From Streptomyces sp. DH37 (GTDB lineage Bacteria; Actinomycetota; Actinomycetes; Streptomycetales; Streptomycetaceae), in NCBI RefSeq assembly GCF_029813835.1, contig NZ_JARVKV010000016.1, positions 27,629 to 91,628 of the forward strand: 64,000 nt of DNA, given 5' to 3'. The notes beneath the pieces were generated by a model. That model did not search any database and had not been told where the DNA came from. It saw nothing but the letters and a program-made list of their open reading frames with translations. Made by a program: the position numbers and the translations under genes. Shown here piece by piece: positions 8,395 to 16,362 of the stretch (positions are counted from its first letter, which is position 1; each line of letters opens with the position of its first letter).

Positions 8395-8888
8395 TGCGTG
8401 GTCCAGCGGGTCACGCTGATGGTGGTGCCCTTGCCGGGCTCGGTGTGCACCTCGAAGTCGTGCATGAGGCGGCGGGCGCCGCCCAGGCCGTGCCCGAGGC
8501 CGGCGCCGGTGGTGAAGCCGTCGACCAGCGCCGTCTCCAGGTCGGGGATGCCCGGTCCCTCGTCCCTGACGGTCAGCCGGATGCCCCGGCGGCCCGCGTG
8601 CCGCAGGGACTCGATGGTCACCGTGCCGCCGCCGCCGTGGATGTAGGCGTTGCGCGCCAGTTCGCTGGCGGCGGTGACGACGCGGGTCTGGTCGACGAGC
8701 CCGAAGCCGGTCTCGACGGTGGCCGCCCGGACCGCGTGCCGGACCGTGATGAGGTCCTCGTCGGTGCGGACCGGGTACGTGACCGAGGCGTTCTCGGAGG
8801 CGGTCACGGAAGCACCGCCCCGCAGGCCGTCGCCGCCCGCGGGGGAGACCACCGGGGCGCCCGCCGTCCGTTCACCCGAGAGCTTCAC
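8391..8888 (-). CDS. rsbT: RsbT-type serine kinase of the stressosome
   Basis: A GHKL-type kinase of 165 aa from GTG 8888. The N-box ELARNAYIHGGGG, G1 box DEGPGIPD and G2 region GLGHGLGGARRL are complete. RsbT is held by the RsbR-RsbS stressosome and, when signalled, phosphorylates both and leaves to activate an RsbU-like phosphatase. Start choice: GTG 8888 has GGGGGG nine bases upstream and overlaps the rsbS stop by 17 bases; ATG 8921 and GTG 8807 are in-frame alternatives. Since RsbT is usually about 130-140 aa, 8807 (138 aa) fits the family length. The distal end overlaps the next gene by four bases. Confidence 0.86.
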   Translation of the reverse strand: MKLSGERTAGAPVVSPAGGDGLRGGASVTASENASVTYPVRTDEDLITVRHAVRAATVETGFGLVDQTRVVTAASELARNAYIHGGGGTVTIESLRHAGRRGIRLTVRDEGPGIPDLETALVDGFTTGAGLGHGLGGARRLMHDFEVHTEPGKGTTISVTRWTTQ

Positions 8889-9285
8889 GTCGGGTCCCCC
8901 CTTCCGGGGGCCGCGGGGCATGGTGCCAGCCCAGTGCGGCCATCCCCTGCTCCGCGTTGAGCGCGGTCTCCACTCCGGTGAGCTCCAGGCCCAGCTCGAC
9001 GAGGGTGATCGCCACGGGCGGCCGCATGCCGGCCACGATCACCCGGGCGCCCAGCAGCCGTGCCATGGTGCTCAGTTCCGTCAGGGCGCGCGCCACGAAC
9101 GAGTCGATGATCTCCAGGCGGGAGATGTCGATGAGCACGCCCTTGGCCCGCTCGGCGGCGATGCGCTCGGTCAGCTCCTCGGCGAAGACGGTGGCCGTCT
9201 TGTCGTCGAGCTCGTTGATGAGCCCGGTGACCAGTACGTCGCCGAGCCTGAGGATGGGGATGTCCATGGACTGGCGGTCGGTCAT
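8872..9285 (-). CDS. rsbS: RsbS, stressosome core STAS protein
   Basis: A 137-aa protein that is one STAS domain (MDIPILRLGDVLVTGLINEL at the start). ISRLEIIDSFVARAL holds the Asp-Ser pair that matches the phosphorylated Ser of Bacillus RsbS. It co-assembles with RsbR into the large cytoplasmic complex that sequesters RsbT. The ATG at 9285 overlaps the rsbR stop as ATGA; another ATG at 9267 begins directly at MDIPIL. About 20 residues follow the STAS core (HHAPRPPEGGTRREALG), a tail lacking in typical RsbS and overlapping rsbT, so that part may be poorly constrained. Confidence 0.88.
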   Translation of the reverse strand: MTDRQSMDIPILRLGDVLVTGLINELDDKTATVFAEELTERIAAERAKGVLIDISRLEIIDSFVARALTELSTMARLLGARVIVAGMRPPVAITLVELGLELTGVETALNAEQGMAALGWHHAPRPPEGGTRREALG

Positions 9286-10157
9286 CGGCTTGCCGTCGCC
9301 CCGGTGGCCGGTGAGTCCTGCCCGGTCATCTCGACCGCCGCGGCCAGGGCGTCGGCGAGGGTGGCGCGGGTGAGGATGGTGGACAGGTCGATGCCCAGCT
9401 GCGCGATGGTCTGCGCGATGGAGGGCCTCACGCCGCTGATGAAGCAGTCCGCGCCCATCAGCCGCACCGCGTTGACGGTCTGCATCAGGTGCTGGGCGAC
9501 GGCGGTGTCGACCGTCGGCACACCGGTGATGTCGATGATCGCGACCCGGGCCTCGTGGGTCTCGATGGCCTGGAGCAGGTTCTCCATCACCACCTGGGTG
9601 CGCGCGGTGTCCAGCGTGCCGATCAGCGGCACGGCCAGGATCTGCTTCCACAGGTGCACCACGGGGGTGGACAGCTCCAGCAGCTGGCGGCTCTGCCGCT
9701 GGATGATCTGCTCGCGCCGCTCCACGTAGGCGTTGAAGGAGAGCGCGGCGGCCTCGTCCAGCAGCCGGTTGATCGTCAGCGCGGCGGGGAACAGCTCCCG
9801 CGGGTCCTGGTTGTCGCGCTCGACGGCCTCCAGCAGGGCGTCCTTGAGCGCCAGGACGGCCAGGGACGTGGCGGTGGGCGTCGCGCCGCTGCGCTCCCTG
9901 CGCAGGGACAGCTCCATCACCGCCTCGCGCAGGTCGCGGTGCGCGTCGACCAGGCTGTCCATGCCGTGGTCGCTGTTGTTGAGCGCTCCGCCCAGCAGGA
10001 CGAGCAGCGCGTCGGCCTCCTCGCGCAGTTCGCCCTCGCCTATGCCGATCGCCGCCCGCTCCTGCTGCAACTGCACCCACCGGTCGGCGATCTCGTCGCC
10101 GCGCTCCCGCAGTGCGGTTGTCAACCGGTCTCGTACGGCTGCGTCGCTGGCGTTCAC
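9282..10157 (-). CDS. rsbR: RsbR, stressosome sensor with N-terminal globin-like domain and STAS domain
   Basis: A 291-aa protein from GTG 10157, which has AGAGGG about 7 bases upstream and gives the normal RsbR length. An in-frame ATG at 10271 would add 38 residues with a weak ribosome site. The N-terminal ~150 residues are helical, as in the non-heme globin sensor half of RsbR. A linker LSTPVVHLWKQILAVPLIG leads to the STAS domain, where IDITGVPTVDTAVAQHL carries Thr residues at the positions phosphorylated by RsbT in Bacillus RsbRA. It heads the rsbR-S-T-TX-U operon; only one RsbR paralogue is in this window. The signal sensed is unknown. Confidence 0.87.
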   Translation of the reverse strand: MNASDAAVRDRLTTALRERGDEIADRWVQLQQERAAIGIGEGELREEADALLVLLGGALNNSDHGMDSLVDAHRDLREAVMELSLRRERSGATPTATSLAVLALKDALLEAVERDNQDPRELFPAALTINRLLDEAAALSFNAYVERREQIIQRQSRQLLELSTPVVHLWKQILAVPLIGTLDTARTQVVMENLLQAIETHEARVAIIDITGVPTVDTAVAQHLMQTVNAVRLMGADCFISGVRPSIAQTIAQLGIDLSTILTRATLADALAAAVEMTGQDSPATGATASR

Positions 10158-10567
10158 TACAGGCCCTCTCACAGTCGTTCGTCGCCGGCCCACGTCCGTG
10201 ACGTCGGCGTCCGGCTGGATGTGCGGGGTGACGAGACAGCCCTCTTCACCCTTTTTGTTGCCGTCCGGCAAATGTTAGCAGCGACCGCGGAAGCCCTCGG
10301 CTCCCAACTGACGCCGCGTCACGGGACGGTGGCGCGCACCGGCCTCTGACGTGGCCTTCCCAGAAACCGGCGTCCAATGCACGCCGATCGATTGTTTCCA
10401 TTTGACAACTGTGTCCGCCACACAACAATCTTTCCCTGCCGCATCCGCTCCGACCGGCCATCCCGCCGAGGCTTCCTCACGGTGCGGCTTCCGCGGCGGC
10501 CACGAGGTGTGTGATGTATCGGTGAGACAGAATGGCGATGCGCATGCCACGCAGGACGGTGGAGGGC
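10158..10567. other. 410-base region between marR and the stressosome operon
   Basis: It should hold the promoter of the rsbR operon and the end of the marR transcript. AT-rich patches occur near 10250-10275 and 10390-10440 (on the minus strand TTGTTGTGTGG and TTGTCAAATGG). No classical SigB-type promoter (GNNT plus GGGTAY) was evident, and no further gene is supported. Confidence 0.4.
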
Positions 10568-11074
10568 TTACGCCGATCTCGCGTTTCCGTCCGCCCCCGC
10601 CTCCCGGCGTCTCGGCAGCGTCTCGTCCATCGCGGCCCGGAACCCCTGCAGCCCCTCGACGAGCGCTTTGCGGGCCGTGGGCGACATCGCCGCCAGGGCC
10701 GCCGCCAGGGCTTGCTCCCGCAGGTCGCGCAGGTCCCTCAGATAGGTCCTGCCCCGACCGGTCAGCCTCAGCTCCAGCTCGCGCCGGCTCGCCGGGCTGG
10801 GAGCGCGCTCCACGAACCCGACGGCCTGCAGCCGGTCGCACAGGCGGCTGACGGAGGACGGGGCGGAGCCCAGCGCCTCGCTGAGCGTGCGCAGGTTGAT
10901 GCCCTCGTCACGGTCGAGGGTGTACAGCACCCTCAGCTGGGAGGCGGAGACCGGCGCGGGCGACGCGGCCTCCCGGCCCCGCTCCCACAGCACTTCCAGA
11001 AGCTCTATCACCTCGGAGGCGGCGTGGGCCGCCTCGAGGGGACGGCGCTGGGAGGGTCCGGGATTCACGACCAT
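10568..11074 (-). CDS. MarR-family transcriptional regulator
   Basis: A 168-aa winged-helix protein. The recognition-helix region LSEALGSAPSSVSRLCDRLQ and the wing PASRRELELRLTGRGR fit MarR regulators, and the dimerisation helices flank it. The ATG at 11074 follows GGAG by ten bases. It is divergent from a SpoIIE phosphatase gene (start 11175), and the 100-base gap probably contains its operator. MarR proteins usually repress a neighbour and themselves and are released by a small ligand or oxidation; there is no obvious redox Cys pair. Control of the adjacent phosphatase is inference. Confidence 0.85.
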   Translation of the reverse strand: MVVNPGPSQRRPLEAAHAASEVIELLEVLWERGREAASPAPVSASQLRVLYTLDRDEGINLRTLSEALGSAPSSVSRLCDRLQAVGFVERAPSPASRRELELRLTGRGRTYLRDLRDLREQALAAALAAMSPTARKALVEGLQGFRAAMDETLPRRREAGADGNARSA

Positions 11075-11174
11075 AACTGTGACACTCCGCGTCTGTATTG
11101 TCAGCCCGAGCTCCGAACGGCACTTACTTCCCATATCGGCTTCTTCTGCAGAAACAGAAAGTAGTTGTGACACG

Positions 11175-12344
11175 GTGGACAGATTCACGGCCGTGGAGCG
11201 CGCTCTGCGCGATGCCGCTCCCCACGCACTGCTCGACGCGCTCCGCACCTCGCTGGCGCGGCACTTCGGGGCGATCGCCGTGGACCTGCTGATGGCCGAC
11301 TACGGGACGACCATACTCCAGCCGGTCGGTCCTCTTCCCTATCCGACGGAACCCATTCCGGTCCACTCCACCGAACCCGGAAGGGCGTTCGGGTCCCAGC
11401 AGCCCCGCCTCTCCACCGACGAGCCTTCCGAGACGGTCACCGCGCACCTGCCGGTCACCGTCCGCGGCGACCGGCTGGGCGTGTTGTCGGTGACGCTCCC
11501 TCAGAAGGAGGCGTCGCCGGAGGCGCTGAGCGACCTGCGGCACCTGTGCGAGGCGCTGGGCCGGGAGATCCTCGTCGCCGACCACAGCACCGACGTCTAC
11601 CTCCGGGCCCGCCGCGCCGAGCGCCTCACCCTCGCCGCCGAGATGCAGTGGCAGCTGCTGCCCGGACGGTCCTGCTCGGGCCCCGAGTACGAGCTCGGCG
11701 CGCAACTCGAGCCCGCGTACGCCGTCTTCGGCGACAACTTCGACTGGTCCGTCTCGGCCGACCACCTCACCGTGACCCTGACCAACGGGATGGGCGAGGG
11801 CATCGACGCCGCCCTCCTGACCAACCTGACCATCAGCGCGCTGCGCAACGCGCGCCGGGCCGGCCTGGACCTGGTCGGCCAGGCGGTCCTGGCCGACCAG
11901 GCGGTCTACGGGCAGCACCGCGGGGCCGTCCACGTCTCCGTCCTGCTGCTGCGGATCCACCTGGCCACCGGGCGGCTGGAGGCCGTGGACGCCGGATCGC
12001 CGCGCATGTGGCGGCTGCGCGGCGGAACCGTCGAGCCGGTCGAGCTGGAGGCGCAGCTCCCGCTGGGGATGTTCGAGGACACGCCCTACGCCGTCCAGCA
12101 CTTCCGGGTCGAGCCCGGGGACCGTCTGCTGTTCGCCAGCGACGGGGTCTACGACGTGGCGTCGGCGTCGGGCGAGCGGTTCGGCGAGCGGGCCCTGGCC
12201 CGCGCCATGACCAGCACCCGGCTGCTCCCCCCGTCCCAGGTGCCGCAGGCGGTCCTGGCCGAGCTCACCCGCCACCGCGGCGAGCCCCCGGCGGACGACG
12301 ACGCCATGATCCTGTGCCTGGACTGGCACGGCAGGAAGCACTGA
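11175..12344 (+). CDS. SpoIIE-type PP2C phosphatase with GAF-like N-terminus
   Basis: A 389-aa protein. Residues about 10-130 resemble a GAF-like sensory domain; residues about 155-385 form a PP2C/SpoIIE domain. The domain is partly atypical: the usual VGGDxYD metal motif appears as VFGDNFDW, and the next Asp-Gly motif reads TNGMGEGIDAA where active enzymes have DxxGHG. MWRLRGG and LFASDGVYD are retained. The altered metal ligands suggest weak activity or a regulatory pseudo-phosphatase. The GTG at 11175 has only a poor ribosome site, so the transcript may be leaderless. Divergent from marR. Confidence 0.8.
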   Translation: MDRFTAVERALRDAAPHALLDALRTSLARHFGAIAVDLLMADYGTTILQPVGPLPYPTEPIPVHSTEPGRAFGSQQPRLSTDEPSETVTAHLPVTVRGDRLGVLSVTLPQKEASPEALSDLRHLCEALGREILVADHSTDVYLRARRAERLTLAAEMQWQLLPGRSCSGPEYELGAQLEPAYAVFGDNFDWSVSADHLTVTLTNGMGEGIDAALLTNLTISALRNARRAGLDLVGQAVLADQAVYGQHRGAVHVSVLLLRIHLATGRLEAVDAGSPRMWRLRGGTVEPVELEAQLPLGMFEDTPYAVQHFRVEPGDRLLFASDGVYDVASASGERFGERALARAMTSTRLLPPSQVPQAVLAELTRHRGEPPADDDAMILCLDWHGRKH

Positions 12345-12679
12345 CCCGGGCGCCCCGCCCCGCCGAAGCCGCGCTCCGGGGCCGCTGTACTCTCTCCCCC
12401 GTACGGCCGGGGGTACGGCCGCCCCCCGCCGGCAGACCCGGTCCGCAGCACCGGAGGACAAGAACACCGGTGTGCCCGGGCGGCCACGGGGCACACGCTT
12501 CCGTGGAGCAGAGCCGAGGACCGAGTGGAGGTGTTCACCGACGTGCCGATGCCGGCACCGCGCCGACGCGTCAGGCGCGCCCTCCCCTCCCGCACGGCCG
12601 TCCCGCCGGCCGCTCGCCCGCGCGGGTCCGCGGCCGGCCCCCTCCCGGACGTCTTCGCCGCGCCAGAGGCGGCGTCTCC
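12345..12679. other. intergenic region before the MEDS gene
   Basis: About 335 bases. It contains a short inverted pair around GTACGGCC near 12401-12422 and a possible small coupled reading frame (listed separately). No other gene is seen. Confidence 0.35.
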
Positions 12680-12683
12680 GTGA
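12543..12683 (+). CDS. possible 46-aa leader ORF coupled to the MEDS gene
   Basis: A GTG at 12543 has GGAGG about nine bases upstream and opens 46 codons, ending in a TGA that overlaps the GTG of the next gene (GTGA). The peptide is Pro/Arg/Ala rich and matches nothing I know. The site and overlap favour translation; the composition argues against a folded protein. Confidence 0.3.
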   Translation: MPMPAPRRRVRRALPSRTAVPPAARPRGSAAGPLPDVFAAPEAASP

Positions 12684-13648
12684 CCGAGAGTGAGTATTCC
12701 GTCTCCGGACGGGAAGGGCCGGACGGCTTCTTCCACCCCGCGCTGTTCTACCGGACCCCCGAGGAGTACCGCGCCGGCGTGGGCGGGTTCGTCCACGGAG
12801 CGCTGAAGGCCGGCGACCCCGTCCTCGTCGCCGTTCCCGGTTCCCGGCTGGAGCTGCTGAGCGAGTGCCTGGGGGACGCGGCGTCGGCGGACCACCTCAC
12901 CCTCGTGGACATGACCGGGTTCGGCCGCAACCCCGGCCGCATCCTGTCCGGGCTCCGCGACTTCGCCGACCGGCACGCCGGCCGTCCCGCGCGCATCGTC
13001 GGCGAGCCGATCTGGGCGCGGCGCTCCCGCGCCGAGACGGTGGAGGCCACCCGGCACGAGGCGCTGATCAACGCCGCCTTCGCCGGCCGCGCGGCGACCA
13101 TCCTGTGCCCCTACGACACCTCGGAGCTCCCCGCGCGGGTGTGCGCCGACGCGCGCCGCACCCACCCGGTGCTGTGGGAGGACGGTCTGGAGCGGCCCAG
13201 CCCGGACTACGCGGACCCCTCGGCCCTCAGCGCCGAGTGCGACGCCCTCGCGCTCCCTCCCCCGCCCGCGGACACCCCCGTCCTGGCCTTCACCACCGGC
13301 GAGCTCGGCGAGGTGCGCCACCACGCGGACACCTGGGCCGGCGCGGCCGGGCTGGACACGCCCCGGCGGGGCGACTTCGTCCTCGCCGTCGCCGAGGCCG
13401 CGGCCAACTCCATCGCCCACGGCGACGGGCGCGGCACCCTGCGCCTGTGGGCCGACGGATCCTCCTGCGCGGCCGAGATCCGCGACAGCGGGCACCTCAC
13501 CGACCTGCTGGCCGGCCGGCGCCGCCCGAGGCTGGACTCCGCCGACGGCGGACGCGGGCTGTGGATGATGCACCAGCTGTGCGACCTGGTCGAGACCCGC
13601 GCCACGCCCGCCGGTCTGACCGTACGGCTGCACATGCGCCTCCCGTAG
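12680..13648 (+). CDS. MEDS-domain anti-sigma regulatory protein (RsbA-like)
   Basis: A 322-aa two-domain protein. Residues about 15-180 form a MEDS (DcmR-type sensory) domain: PALFYRTPEEYRAGVGGFVH at its start, then ILCPYDTSELP. Residues about 200-322 form an RsbW-type HATPase with AVAEAAANSIAHGDGRG (N-box), ADGGRGLWMMHQLCD (G2) and a final RLHMRL strand. Actinobacterial members are known as anti-sigma factor RsbA family proteins: the sensor half is thought to control a kinase half that binds a sigma factor or a STAS antagonist. The cognate sigma factor is not adjacent. The GTG start gives the MEDS domain its usual N-terminus. Confidence 0.85.
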   Translation: MTESEYSVSGREGPDGFFHPALFYRTPEEYRAGVGGFVHGALKAGDPVLVAVPGSRLELLSECLGDAASADHLTLVDMTGFGRNPGRILSGLRDFADRHAGRPARIVGEPIWARRSRAETVEATRHEALINAAFAGRAATILCPYDTSELPARVCADARRTHPVLWEDGLERPSPDYADPSALSAECDALALPPPPADTPVLAFTTGELGEVRHHADTWAGAAGLDTPRRGDFVLAVAEAAANSIAHGDGRGTLRLWADGSSCAAEIRDSGHLTDLLAGRRRPRLDSADGGRGLWMMHQLCDLVETRATPAGLTVRLHMRLP

Positions 13649-14066
13649 GGCCGCTCCTCCTCCGCGCCTCCCCCTCTCCCCGGCTCCCTCCGGCTCTCCC
13701 CCGGCTTCCCCAGCCCGCCCAGCCCTCCCGGCCCGCCCCCGGGCGCCGGGCCCGGCCCGGGCGCGGCGGTGTGGGCGCGGTCCGAACTCCTCGCCGCCGC
13801 GTCGGGCCGGGGCCGCGGCGGTCCTCGGGGACGCGGGCCCCTTCGCGCGGAACAGATCCCTCCGGTGCGCGGCGGACGCTTCCCGGCCGGCGGTACGCAC
13901 CCGGGGAGCGCCGGAGCGAGGGCTCCCGGAGCCGGCGGCCGACGCGCACTCCTGTGTCCCACTTCTCACCCGATACCCCCGGGGGCATATCCCGGAGCCT
14001 GTTACGGTTGGCTTCGCATATACCCCCCTGGGTATTTTTCGAAAGCAGGCGAGCAGGAGTCCCCGC
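13649..14066. other. promoter region of the sulfide-detoxification operon
   Basis: The first 300 bases are very C-rich with no supported gene. The last 100 bases are AT-richer and carry CsoR/CstR-type dyads (listed separately) directly before the first good ribosome site, AGGAG at 14054-14058. Confidence 0.5.
13972..14035 (+). promoter_or_regulatory. CsoR/CstR-type operator pair
   Basis: At 14020-14035 ATACCCCCCTGGGTAT forms an inverted repeat (ATACCC, four bases, GGGTAT), which is the known G/C-tract-flanked-by-ATA form of CsoR-family operators. At 13973-13990 ATACCCCCGGGGGCATAT is a second, imperfect dyad. A CstR-type gene lies about 6 kb downstream (19897) and is the natural candidate to bind here, giving derepression by persulfides. 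The link is inferred. Confidence 0.65.
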
Positions 14067-14342
14067 ATGGTTTCCGAGATCGACCGGCGGCGATCCGCCT
14101 GGGCGCACGCGGCGGGCGGCCTCGTCGTCGGCGTCCGCGACGGCGGCGGGCACCGCACCGGCCACGCCCCCGGCGCACGGTCGACGCCCGGTCCGCTCCC
14201 CCCGAAGCTCGCCGAGCCGCCCGAGGGCCGCCCGGTCCGCGTGATGCGCCGCAGCGGCGGACGCGGCGCGCGGGCCACCGGGCCGCTGCCGCGACCCGTA
14301 CCGCGGCGCCCCCGACGTCCCCGCCACCACCGAGGAGAGCCG
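14067..14342 (+). other. in-frame 92-codon upstream extension or leader of the CstB-like gene
   Basis: An ATG at 14067 lies eight bases after AGGAG and 31 bases after the CsoR-type operator, and the frame is open into the persulfide dioxygenase. The encoded stretch is Pro/Arg/Gly rich (RPVPRRPRRPRHHRGEP at its end), unlike any domain of the family. It may be a translated extension, a separate leader, or merely an untranslated leader with a chance open frame. Confidence 0.35.
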
Positions 14343-15779
14343 ATGATCACCGTCCTGCCCGTCGAGACCCCCGGCCTGGGCGACCGCACCTACCTCGCCC
14401 ACGACGGCGCCACCGCGCTGGTGGTCGACCCGCAGCGCGACTACGACCGCGTCACCGCGCTGGCCGGGGCCGCGGGAGTCCGGATCACCCACGTCTTCGA
14501 GACCCACATCCACAACGACTACGTCACCGGCGGACTGGCCCTCGCCCGGGAGGTCGGCGCGCGGTACCTGGTCAGCGCCGACGACGAGGTCTCCTACGAG
14601 CGGACACCGGTCCGCGACGGCGACGTCGTCGAGGTCGGCGCCATGCGGGTGCGCGCGATCCACACACCGGGCCACACCCACACCCACCTGTCCTTCGCCC
14701 TGGAGGCCGGCGGCGAACAGGTCGCGGTGTTCACCGGCGGGTCGCTGCTGTACGGCACCACCGGACGTCCCGACCTGCTCGGCCCCGACCACACCGACAC
14801 CCTGGCGCGGGCCCAGTGGCGCTCGGCGCACCGGCTGGCGGAGGAGCTGCCGGACTCCACCGCCGTCTACCCCACCCACGGCTTCGGCTCGTTCTGCTCC
14901 GCGACCCCGGCCGCCGGCCCGTCCAGCACCATCGGCGAAGAGAAGAGGACCAACGCCGCGCTGACCGCCGACGAGGAGGGCTACGTCGAGCGGCTCCTGG
15001 CCGGTCTGGACGCCTACCCGGCCTACTACGCCCACATGGGCCCGGCCAACTCCGCCGGACCGGACGGGCCGGACCTGTCCGCGCCGTCCGCCGCCGACCC
15101 GGCCGAGCTGCGCCGGCGCATCGAGGCCGGCGAGTGGGTGGTCGACCTGCGCGACCGCACCGCCTTCGCCGCCGGGCACCTGGCCGGCAGCCTCAACTTC
15201 GGCCTCGACGGCCGGTTCGTCACCCACCTGGGCTGGCTGATCCCGTGGGGCACCCCGGTCACCCTGCTCGGCGAGACCGCCGAGGACGTGGCCGAGGCCC
15301 AGCGCGAGATGGTCCGCATCGGCATCGACCGCCCGGCCGCCATGGCCACCGGAGGCCCCGGGGACTGGGCGGGCGGCGAGCCCCTGGCCGCCTACCGGCG
15401 CGCCGCGTTCGGCGACCTCAGGGCCGTCCTGGACGAGGGCGCCGACGACGGGGAGGACGTCGTCGTCCTCGACGTGCGCCGCGACCGGGAGCGCGAGGAG
15501 GCGCACATCCCCGGCTCGGTGCACATCCCCCTCCACGAGGTACTGGGCCGCCTCGGGGAGATCCCCGCGGGCCGGGTCTGGGTGCACTGCGCCGGCGGCT
15601 ACCGCGCCGGCATCGCCGCCGCCCTGCTCCACGCCCGCGGCCGCGACGTCGTCGCCGTCGACGACGGCTTCGACAGCGCCCGCGCCCTGGGCCTGTGCTC
15701 CCCCGCCCCCGAAGCCCCCGCAGGCCCCGAAGCCCCCGCCCCCGCAAGTCCCGACAACCGGCAGGAGACCAGCGCATGA
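14343..15779 (+). CDS. persulfide dioxygenase-rhodanese fusion (CstB-like)
   Basis: A 478-aa three-part protein. Residues 1-240 are an ETHE1-type MBL domain: THIHNDYVTG gives H55, H57 and D59, then HTPGHTHTH and YPTHGFGSF. Residues about 250-350 are a rhodanese fold without catalytic Cys (VTLLGETAED in the loop position). Residues about 365-460 are a rhodanese with Cys416 in VHCAGGYRAG. This order matches CstB, which oxidises persulfides and yields thiosulfate. The ATG at 14343 has GAGGAG six bases upstream. The same frame is open back to an ATG at 14067 that has an even better site directly after the operator, so a 92-residue extension is possible. The stop overlaps the next start (ATGA). 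Confidence 0.86.
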   Translation: MITVLPVETPGLGDRTYLAHDGATALVVDPQRDYDRVTALAGAAGVRITHVFETHIHNDYVTGGLALAREVGARYLVSADDEVSYERTPVRDGDVVEVGAMRVRAIHTPGHTHTHLSFALEAGGEQVAVFTGGSLLYGTTGRPDLLGPDHTDTLARAQWRSAHRLAEELPDSTAVYPTHGFGSFCSATPAAGPSSTIGEEKRTNAALTADEEGYVERLLAGLDAYPAYYAHMGPANSAGPDGPDLSAPSAADPAELRRRIEAGEWVVDLRDRTAFAAGHLAGSLNFGLDGRFVTHLGWLIPWGTPVTLLGETAEDVAEAQREMVRIGIDRPAAMATGGPGDWAGGEPLAAYRRAAFGDLRAVLDEGADDGEDVVVLDVRRDREREEAHIPGSVHIPLHEVLGRLGEIPAGRVWVHCAGGYRAGIAAALLHARGRDVVAVDDGFDSARALGLCSPAPEAPAGPEAPAPASPDNRQETSA

Positions 15780-16357
15780 CCACCTCCACCACCCCCCGCG
15801 GCCTGACCCCCGGCGAACTGCGCGCGCAGCTCGGCTCCGACCACCCGCCCCGGCTGCTCGACGTCCGCTCCCCCGCCGAGTTCGAGGGGGCGCACATCCC
15901 CGGCTCCCACAACGTCCCGCTGGACGTCCTGCTCGAACACCGCGAGGAGCTGACGAAGCACCTGGACACCGACGTGGTGCTGGTGTGCCACTCCGGCCGG
16001 CGCGCCGGCCGGGCCGAACGCGCCCTCGCCGAGGCCGGGCTCCCCGGCCTGGCCGTCCTGGCGGGCGGCGTCGCCGCCTGGGAGGGGTCGGGCGCCCCGA
16101 CCGACCACGGCCGGGAGCGCTGGGACATGGAGCGCCAGGTCCGCCTGGCCGCCGGCTCCCTCGTCCTGGCCGGCGCCCTCGGCAGCTTCGCCGTCCCCGG
16201 ACTCCAGGCGCTCTCGGCGTTCGTCGGCGGCGGCCTGGCCTTCGCCGCCCTCAGCAACACCTGCGCCATGGGCGTGCTGCTCTCGAGGATGCCGTGGAAC
16301 CGCACGCCGTCCTTCGATCCGCGCGAGGCCGTCGCACGGCTCGCCGACGGCAGGTGA
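15776..16357 (+). CDS. rhodanese with C-terminal DUF2892-type membrane anchor (YgaP-like)
   Basis: A 193-aa protein. Residues 8-110 are a rhodanese domain with the active-site loop VCHSGRRAGRA (Cys71) and RLLDVRSPAEFEGAHIPGS before it. Residues about 120-170 contain two hydrophobic segments of the DUF2892/YgaP type, ending in a short basic tail. It would move sulfane sulfur at the inner face of the membrane, receiving or passing persulfides from the CstB-like enzyme. Its ATG overlaps the upstream stop (ATGA) and its stop abuts the TauE gene, so three genes form one operon. Confidence 0.87.
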   Translation: MTTSTTPRGLTPGELRAQLGSDHPPRLLDVRSPAEFEGAHIPGSHNVPLDVLLEHREELTKHLDTDVVLVCHSGRRAGRAERALAEAGLPGLAVLAGGVAAWEGSGAPTDHGRERWDMERQVRLAAGSLVLAGALGSFAVPGLQALSAFVGGGLAFAALSNTCAMGVLLSRMPWNRTPSFDPREAVARLADGR

Positions 16358-16362
16358 CCGCG

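Noticed and set aside
12379..12422. Riboswitch or CsoR site near GTACGGCCGGGGGTACGG
   Set aside because: It is only a short GTACGG repeat; no flanking dyad or known aptamer features.
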